Below, piece by piece: positions 1-3,733 of a stretch of DNA of 5,584 bases (within the stretch, counting starts at the first letter, position 1; every line of letters begins with the position of its first letter). Position numbers and translations under genes: made by a program. Location: positions 1 to 5,584 of the forward strand of contig JANQKX010000457.1 in NCBI GenBank assembly GCA_028280915.1, in the 5' to 3' direction. Source of the stretch: Kiloniellaceae bacterium (GTDB taxonomy: Bacteria; Pseudomonadota; Alphaproteobacteria; Kiloniellales; Kiloniellaceae). The notes beneath the pieces were generated by a model, which saw only the letters and a program-made list of their open reading frames with translations, did no database searches and had not been told where the DNA came from.

Positions 1-557
1 CTCCCTCCGAGGCCGCCGCCTTTGGCGCCGCCGGGGCCTTTTTGATCGCCTGGCGGCGGGGCATGAGCTTTCAAGATTTTTGCGACGCCGTGCAGGAAAC
101 CGTGCTGCTGTCGGCACTGATTTTTTTCATGATCATCGGCGCGGACATTTTCGGCTATTTCCTGTCCGTCTCGCGTCTTTCCTTTTCCCTGACCGAGCTG
201 GTCGTCGGTCTGCAGCTGCAGCCCTATTTGATCCTGCTGTGCGTCTTGGGGCTCTATCTGGCCCTGGGCTGCGTCATGGATTCCATCGCCATGATGCTTT
301 TGACCGTGCCCGTGGTTTTTCCCATGATCGCCGCGGCGGGTTTCGACCCGGTGTGGTTCGGGATCGTCACGGTGATCACGGTCGAGCTGGGCTTGATCAC
401 CCCGCCCGTGGGCATGAATGTCTTGGTGATCAAGGGCCTGGCCCCAGATGTGAGAATTGGCGACATCTATCGGGGCGTGCTGCCCTTCGTGGCGGCGGAC
501 ATGGTCCGGCTGTTGCTGCTGATCGCCTTCCCCTGGCTGGCGCTGGGGCTTTTATAA
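1..557 (+). CDS. TRAP transporter large permease subunit, DctM family (3' part only)
   Basis: This is the C-terminal ~184 residues of the large membrane subunit of a tripartite ATP-independent periplasmic (TRAP) transporter. That subunit is the inner-membrane channel, which uses an ion gradient to import a substrate delivered by a periplasmic binding protein. The frame is open from base 3 and ends with TAA at 555-557. The visible protein is almost entirely hydrophobic helices. It carries the family hallmark ELGLITPPVGMN (bases 384-419), and LGCVMDSIAMMLLTVPVV lies upstream of it. The first visible residues (SEAAAFGAAGAFLIAWRRG) match the usual mid-protein segment that begins with a TEAAA-like motif. 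DctM proteins are usually about 425 residues, so roughly 240 are missing to the left, together with any DctP and DctQ partners. The substrate cannot be told from this part. Family assignment is firm. Confidence 0.95.
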   Translation, partial: PSEAAAFGAAGAFLIAWRRGMSFQDFCDAVQETVLLSALIFFMIIGADIFGYFLSVSRLSFSLTELVVGLQLQPYLILLCVLGLYLALGCVMDSIAMMLLTVPVVFPMIAAAGFDPVWFGIVTVITVELGLITPPVGMNVLVIKGLAPDVRIGDIYRGVLPFVAADMVRLLLLIAFPWLALGLL

Positions 558-585
558 ATCAACGCCGCTATGAGTTGACGCGCGG

Positions 586-617
586 GGGCGGGAACCCAAA
601 ACATCATATTCCCGCCC
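586..617. terminator. GC-rich hairpin between convergent genes
   Basis: A perfect 9-bp inverted repeat, GGGCGGGAA (586-594) and TTCCCGCCC (609-617), encloses a 14-base loop. It lies between the stop of the TRAP permease (557) and the stop of the convergent cysteine-rich gene (656). The position suits a shared bidirectional terminator. Neither strand has a clean U-tract directly after the stem (the plus strand continues GTTGACAAAAGAATTTT), so it is not a textbook intrinsic terminator and may only slow polymerase or protect 3' ends. Confidence 0.45.
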
Positions 618-655
618 GTTGACAAAAGAATTTTGAATACTCGTTCAATCAGGCC

Positions 656-1090
656 TTATTCCGCCTTTTGCAGACCAACCTCATCGATCGCGCCGCTGCA
701 GCTCGCCGACAGCTCCGCCTTATTGTCCAGCAGGCATTCGGCGATGCGGCCCTCGCCGGGAACGGTTTCACCGCATTTGGTGTTGATATCTTCCTCGCAC
801 TGGCTAGCCACGTAGGAGATGGCGTCCACCGCTTGCTCAAGCGCCGTCATGCCGTCGTAAAGGGCATTGATGCATTGCACCGAGAGTTTGTCCTCGTGGG
901 CAAAAAAACAGGCCATCAAACGGCCCTGACCGGGCGAGACCTGGCTGCAATAACTGGTGATTTCGGTTTCGCAGGCCGAGATGACGTTCTCCACCACCGG
1001 GCTTTGCGCCTGGGCCGCAGTGCCGAAGAGAGTCACGCCGAAGAGCGTCATGGAGACCGCCAAAGCAACGCCCGATACAAAGAGTTTCAT
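656..1090 (-). CDS. Secreted cysteine-rich repeat protein (FGFR/GLG1-type repeats)
   Basis: This encodes a 144-residue exported protein of unknown role. The N-terminus (MKLFVSGVALAVSMTLFGVT, then LFGTAAQA) is a signal peptide with likely cleavage after AQA at residue 28. The mature part holds two copies of a cysteine-rich unit, at about residues 40-73 and 98-131, of the type named after the Golgi GLG1/FGF-receptor-binding protein (Pfam Cys_rich_FGFR). Cysteines fall at 40, 48, 61, 73 and at 98, 106, 119, 131. The spacing of 8, 13 and 12 is identical in both copies, and each contains a PG-x-GR motif (PGQGR, PGEGR). Eight cysteines suggest disulfides formed in the periplasm. The ATG is supported by AAGGGGAA six bases upstream. 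The gene follows the DUF3616 gene on the same strand after 97 bp, but that gap carries a plausible promoter, so it may be transcribed alone. The family call is good; no molecular function can be stated. Confidence 0.88.
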   Translation of the reverse strand: MKLFVSGVALAVSMTLFGVTLFGTAAQAQSPVVENVISACETEITSYCSQVSPGQGRLMACFFAHEDKLSVQCINALYDGMTALEQAVDAISYVASQCEEDINTKCGETVPGEGRIAECLLDNKAELSASCSGAIDEVGLQKAE

Positions 1091-1096
1091 TCAAAC

Positions 1097-1104
1097 TTCC
1101 CCTT
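1097..1104 (-). promoter_or_regulatory. Ribosome binding site of the cysteine-rich protein gene
   Basis: Read on the minus strand this is AAGGGGAA, six bases before the ATG at 1088-1090. It supports that start over internal alternatives, as does the intact signal peptide that this start gives. Confidence 0.6.
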
Positions 1105-1130
1105 ATCAAAGTTCTCAATACGCTGAGATG

Positions 1131-1159
1131 ATCATAGTTTACTGTGCTCAATATGACAT
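1131..1159 (-). promoter_or_regulatory. Candidate promoter for the cysteine-rich protein gene
   Basis: On the minus strand, ATGTCA (1154-1159, 4/6 to the sigma-70 -35) and TATGAT (1131-1136, 5/6 to the -10) are separated by 17 bp. Transcription would start near 1124, giving a leader of about 34 bases that contains the ribosome binding site. The match is by eye only. It suggests the small gene is not solely dependent on read-through from the DUF3616 gene. Confidence 0.4.
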
Positions 1160-1184
1160 AAGATAGAAGGCGGGTGAAGACGCT

Positions 1185-2285
1185 CTAGTTGGGCGGCAGA
1201 CGAAAGACGTCGGCATAGACGCTGCAGTCATCGGGTTGCCGCATCCCGGAAGGGGAATCATAGGCAATCATGACACCGGGCTCCCCCAGGCCATCGTAAT
1301 ACGCCAGGCCCTCGGCCTTGTCGGCGCGGATCACCTCCGGCAGGTCAAAGAGCGACCTGAGCGTTTTGCCGTCGAACTCGGTTATGGTGTCGCCCTCGCC
1401 GGCGAAGACGGTAGCGTCAAGCGCCCACAGGCTTTGGCGGCCGGTGATGTCCATGGTGGGACCGGCAAGGAGCAGCAGTCGGTCGTCCTGCCAGGTCAAG
1501 TCACGCAGCCCCATGCCGTCCAGTTTGAGGAAGTGCTTTCGGTAGAGCCGTTTTTTGCGCCCAACCGGCACCAAGCTGAGCCCGCTGCGGGCTTTATCTC
1601 CTTTGGGCTCTGAGTCATCCCAATCGGGCTGGATCTCCAGCAGCGCCGCCCAACCGCGCAGGACAGGCCCCCGCAACCCCAGGAAAATTCGCTTGCCGCG
1701 AACCGCCAAGCCTTCGATGTCGAAGCCATTTTCCTTACTGGCAAGGGGCAGTGAATTTCCTTTGGCCTTAAAGAATTTCAGAAACGGCCCAAAATGAGGA
1801 TCTTCTACCAAGGCGTCCATGAGGCTGTTCCCTGTTTCCGTATAGGGCAAATGGGCGACCGGCCCCGTTACCTCTCCATCCTGCAAAGGCACCCGCGTCA
1901 CCACATAACGGTCCGGCTTCGCGGACACCGCCGCAAGCCGCGCCGGATCCAATCGGCCGTTTTTCCGTGCCGCCTTTTGCCGCGTGCTGGTGTGGGATCC
2001 GGTCAGCCAAAGCGCGTCGCCGTGGACATCCAGACCTTCAATGTCGATTTCCGTTTTTGTTGACTTGGGCAAATGAAGCGCCCCTGTCAAGGGGATGGGT
2101 TTCGAGGCAACATAGTCGCCGCCTTTGCGCGGCGACAGGCGTTCCACGGCGGCCCCTTCATCAGGCGCGGCCCAGAGGTTGCCATCACCATCGAAAGCAA
2201 TCGCCGACAGTTCGCCAAGCCGCGCCGCGCTGTCATGTCCGCTGAAACGAAGCGGTACCCGGCCGATCAAATACCCCTGTGTCAT
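1185..2285 (-). CDS. DUF3616 domain-containing protein
   Basis: This 366-residue protein belongs to the uncharacterised DUF3616 family. Recognisable conserved blocks, in order, are: ELSAIAFDGDGNLWAAPDEG (25-44), DIEGLDVHGDALWLTGSHT (81-99), FDIEGLAVRGKRIFLGLRG (188-206) running into PVLRGWA, HFLKLDGMGLRDL (251-263), LLAGPTMDITG (272-282) and KAEGLAYY (323-330). The recurring (D/K)-x-EGL strands, alternating with short beta-rich segments, resemble beta-propeller blades; that fold is my inference. No signal peptide or membrane segment is visible, so it is probably cytoplasmic. The ATG at 2283-2285 is preceded by GTGAGG with a suitable spacing and by a good candidate promoter. It is divergent from the MarR-GNAT gene and upstream, on the same strand, of the cysteine-rich gene. 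Length and domain coverage look complete. The biochemical role is unknown. Confidence 0.92.
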   Translation of the reverse strand: MTQGYLIGRVPLRFSGHDSAARLGELSAIAFDGDGNLWAAPDEGAAVERLSPRKGGDYVASKPIPLTGALHLPKSTKTEIDIEGLDVHGDALWLTGSHTSTRQKAARKNGRLDPARLAAVSAKPDRYVVTRVPLQDGEVTGPVAHLPYTETGNSLMDALVEDPHFGPFLKFFKAKGNSLPLASKENGFDIEGLAVRGKRIFLGLRGPVLRGWAALLEIQPDWDDSEPKGDKARSGLSLVPVGRKKRLYRKHFLKLDGMGLRDLTWQDDRLLLLAGPTMDITGRQSLWALDATVFAGEGDTITEFDGKTLRSLFDLPEVIRADKAEGLAYYDGLGEPGVMIAYDSPSGMRQPDDCSVYADVFRLPPN

Positions 2286-2312
2286 CCCATTGCCTCACGG
2301 TTCTTCATCTGA

Positions 2313-2341
2313 ATGATAATAGGCAGCCTCACCACAGACAA
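2313..2341 (-). promoter_or_regulatory. Candidate promoter for the DUF3616 gene
   Basis: On the minus strand, TTGTCT (2336-2341, 4/6 to the -35 consensus) and TATCAT (2313-2318, 5/6 to the -10) are exactly 17 bp apart. Transcription would begin near 2306, about 20 bases before the ATG at 2285, with GAGG placed between. An imperfect palindrome (2336-2353) covers the -35, so a repressor or activator could act there. Confidence 0.5.
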
Positions 2342-2353
2342 AACGTTTGGTCT
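2336..2353. promoter_or_regulatory. Imperfect palindrome over the DUF3616 promoter -35
   Basis: AGACAAAACGTTTGGTCT is an 18-bp inverted repeat with one mismatched pair (2340/2349). Its centre is the self-complementary AAACGTTT (2341-2348). It overlaps the candidate -35 hexamer at 2336-2341. Size and placement fit an operator for a dimeric helix-turn-helix protein, but it does not resemble the 31-bp palindrome, so a different regulator would be implied. Confidence 0.3.
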
Positions 2354-2487
2354 CATAAATTTCTATAGAACCGACAAAGCAGCAATACTTTGAATACAGC
2401 AACCATTTATTGTGTGAATGAATACGACGATTTCAAAGAAGGCCCCGGTCATCGGCACCTCAATCAGACCAAATTGTTCCTGGCAGG

Positions 2488-2500
2488 GGGCGATTCGCCC
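2488..2500. repeat. Short GC-rich palindrome upstream of the MarR-GNAT gene
   Basis: GGGCGATTCGCCC is a perfect inverted repeat around a single central base and is followed on the plus strand by AAATTTTCTT. It could be a weak stem-loop terminator or a second protein-binding site. No plus-strand gene ends just upstream, so a terminator role lacks an obvious client. Confidence 0.25.
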
Positions 2501-2530
2501 AAATTTTCTTGACCCGCTGGATGAATGGAC

Positions 2531-2561
2531 TCAATATAGTTGTATTATACAACTATATTGA
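2531..2561. promoter_or_regulatory. Perfect 31-bp palindrome, probable MarR-type operator
   Basis: The 15-base arm TCAATATAGTTGTAT (2531-2545) is followed by one central T (2546) and then by its exact reverse complement (2547-2561). It ends 25 bp before the preferred ATG of the MarR-GNAT gene. It contains promoter-like hexamers: TATAAT on the minus strand (2544-2549), and TATTAT (2543-2548) and TATAGT (2535-2540) on the plus strand. TTGACC lies upstream at 2509-2514. MarR regulators are dimers that usually bind inverted repeats of this kind at their own promoters, so autorepression is the simplest reading. The exact -35/-10 pair cannot be fixed by eye. Confidence 0.75.
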
Positions 2562-2586
2562 CTCTCCCAATGACGGTGCTGGCCCA

Positions 2587-3540
2587 ATGACGCTACTGGA
2601 TGACCCGCTTATCGATGAGTTGAGGCTGCAGTCCCGCCGCCTGGTGCGGGCTTGGGGCTTCATGGGCAGCCGTCTGGCCGGCACGGAGCTGTCGCCATCG
2701 GGGGTCCATGCGGTCTTGGAAATCGGCACCCGCCCGGTGACCCATGCCCGGGACCTGGCGGAACTTCTGCGGCTCGAAAAGTCCACGATCAGCCGTCTGG
2801 TCGCCGGACTGGTCAAAAGCGGCCTGATTGATGAGGTGGCCGCTCAGAGCGACGGGCGGGCCAAGCAATTGAAATTGACGGAAAGCGGGGAAAGGCTGTT
2901 CCGGCAGATCACCAAGTTTGCGCGGCGCCAGGTGCGCGCGGCAGTTTCACCGCTCACTCCCGCACAGGTGCGCCGGGTACGGGAAGGACTGACGACCTAC
3001 GCGGATTCCTTGTGGGCCTGCAGCAGCAAAGGACAATCCGACCCCTTGTCGGAAGAGATCCAAATCGTACCGGGTTACCAACCCGGTCTTCTCGGCCGGA
3101 TCGCGGAACTTCATGGCGCCTTTTACCACCAGCACAGCGGCTTCGGGCGGTCCTTCGAAGCAAAAGTAGCGGCGGAATATGCCGCGTTTCTGGAAAGGCT
3201 GGACAAAACCCGCAACCAGACCTGGGCCGCCAAACTGGGCGGCGAGATCCTCGGCGGCGTTACGGTGGATGGCGAGGATCTTGGCGGCAACACCGCGCAC
3301 CTGCGCTGGTTCATCGTCGACGAAGTCTGGCACGGCCTAAAGGTGGGCAACAGGCTGATGGACGCGGCCATGGCCTTTGTCGATCAAAACCAGTTTTCCC
3401 AAACCGTGCTCTGGACCTTCAAGGGATTGGACCCCGCCCGGCGCTTGTATGAAAAACACGGTTTCCAACTGGCCGAGGAGCGTTTGGGCAAGCAATGGCA
3501 TCATGAGGTCATGGAGCAGCGGTTTGTGCGCCCTGGTTAG
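2587..3540 (+). CDS. MarR-family regulator fused to a GNAT acetyltransferase
   Basis: This 317-residue two-domain protein has an N-terminal MarR winged helix-turn-helix DNA-binding domain (about 1-145) joined to a C-terminal GNAT N-acetyltransferase domain (about 157-317). The recognition-helix region LRLEKSTISRLVAGLVKSGL (61-80) and the wing SDGRAKQLKLTESG (88-101) are typical of MarR. In the GNAT part, LRWFIVDEVWHG (239-250), the acetyl-CoA loop region HGLKVGNRL (249-257) and ARRLYEKHGFQLAEE (284-298) follow the family order. The loop departs from the usual R/Q-x-x-G-x-G, with His249 and Lys252 in the Arg/Gln and first Gly positions. I chose ATG 2587 because the longer frame (from TTG 2509 or ATG 2521) would translate through the 31-bp palindrome. 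No start has a strong ribosome binding site; GGTGCTGG precedes 2587. It is probably autoregulated. The acetyl acceptor is unknown. Confidence 0.9.
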   Translation: MTLLDDPLIDELRLQSRRLVRAWGFMGSRLAGTELSPSGVHAVLEIGTRPVTHARDLAELLRLEKSTISRLVAGLVKSGLIDEVAAQSDGRAKQLKLTESGERLFRQITKFARRQVRAAVSPLTPAQVRRVREGLTTYADSLWACSSKGQSDPLSEEIQIVPGYQPGLLGRIAELHGAFYHQHSGFGRSFEAKVAAEYAAFLERLDKTRNQTWAAKLGGEILGGVTVDGEDLGGNTAHLRWFIVDEVWHGLKVGNRLMDAAMAFVDQNQFSQTVLWTFKGLDPARRLYEKHGFQLAEERLGKQWHHEVMEQRFVRPG

Positions 3541-3621
3541 TTTGGCGCGGCGCTCGCCTGCCGTGATCGGTCGCTAAAAAGACAGAATCCCCCGATTCAC
3601 GCACATAATCTCCCGCCAGAA

Positions 3622-3652
3622 GAAGGCATGAATTGGAATAGGCGTTGCCTTC
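3622..3652 (+). repeat. 7-bp inverted repeat in the flavoprotein leader
   Basis: GAAGGCA (3622-3628) and TGCCTTC (3646-3652) are perfect reverse complements separated by 17 bases. The site is about 80 bp upstream of the flavoprotein start. It could be a regulator half-site pair or a loose stem-loop, and seven pairs can also arise by chance. Confidence 0.25.
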
Positions 3653-3722
3653 AGGTATTGGACTACCGGAAAATAGAACAAGGCGTGAGTTGGCGCGGGC
3701 GCACCAGGCGACCCCCATTGGC

Positions 3723-3727
3723 GGAGA
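3723..3727 (+). promoter_or_regulatory. Ribosome binding site of the flavoprotein gene
   Basis: GGAGA lies six bases before the ATG at 3734. It fixes the start, which also places the dinucleotide-binding beta strand (KVVIVG) at residues 9-14, as expected for this family. Confidence 0.65.
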
Positions 3728-3733
3728 AACATC

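Larger units (their letters stand above)
2286..2586. other. AT-richer divergent intergenic region
   Basis: This 301-bp stretch separates the divergent DUF3616 and MarR-GNAT starts and is visibly richer in A and T than the flanking genes. It holds the candidate DUF3616 promoter with an overlapping imperfect palindrome, a 10-bp palindrome TTCTATAGAA (2361-2370), a 13-bp GC-rich palindrome (2488-2500) and the 31-bp perfect palindrome (2531-2561). No convincing gene is present. A 47-codon ORF at 2418-2561 has no ribosome binding site and ends inside the long palindrome. Confidence 0.7.
3541..3733. other. Intergenic leader before the flavoprotein gene
   Basis: This 193-bp stretch lies between the MarR-GNAT stop and the flavoprotein ATG. 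It contains small inverted repeats: GAATC/GATTC (3585-3598), GAAGGCA/TGCCTTC (3622-3652) and a stem at 3691-3706 with one mismatch. No strong terminator, convincing promoter or known riboswitch could be recognised. The nearest promoter-like pair is TTGGAA, 17 bp, TATTGG, which is weak. The gap makes simple co-transcription of the two genes uncertain. Confidence 0.5.

Noticed and set aside
80..622. Alternative plus-strand frame overlapping the TRAP permease
   Set aside because: Its translation is Arg/Gly/His-rich without family motifs. The other frame carries the diagnostic DctM motif and hydrophobic helices.
668..1126. 152-codon plus-strand frame over the cysteine-rich gene
   Set aside because: It has no ribosome binding site or family signal. 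The minus frame has a signal peptide, a ribosome binding site and duplicated cysteine units.
2418..2561. 47-codon ORF beginning ATGAATACGACG in the divergent intergenic region
   Set aside because: There is no ribosome binding site, it has no recognisable protein similarity, and its stop codon is the last three bases of the palindrome. It is most likely chance.
2509..2586. N-terminal extension of the MarR-GNAT protein from TTG 2509 or ATG 2521
   Set aside because: It would place the perfect 31-bp palindrome inside the coding sequence (residues like LNIVVLYNYIDS). It has no ribosome binding site, and the first TTG is itself part of a -35-like TTGACC. The start at 2587 gives a normal MarR N-terminus.
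3541..3733. Possible glycine or SAM-type riboswitch before the flavoprotein
   Set aside because: One-carbon genes sometimes carry these, but I could not match any conserved core. Only short, loose stems are present.
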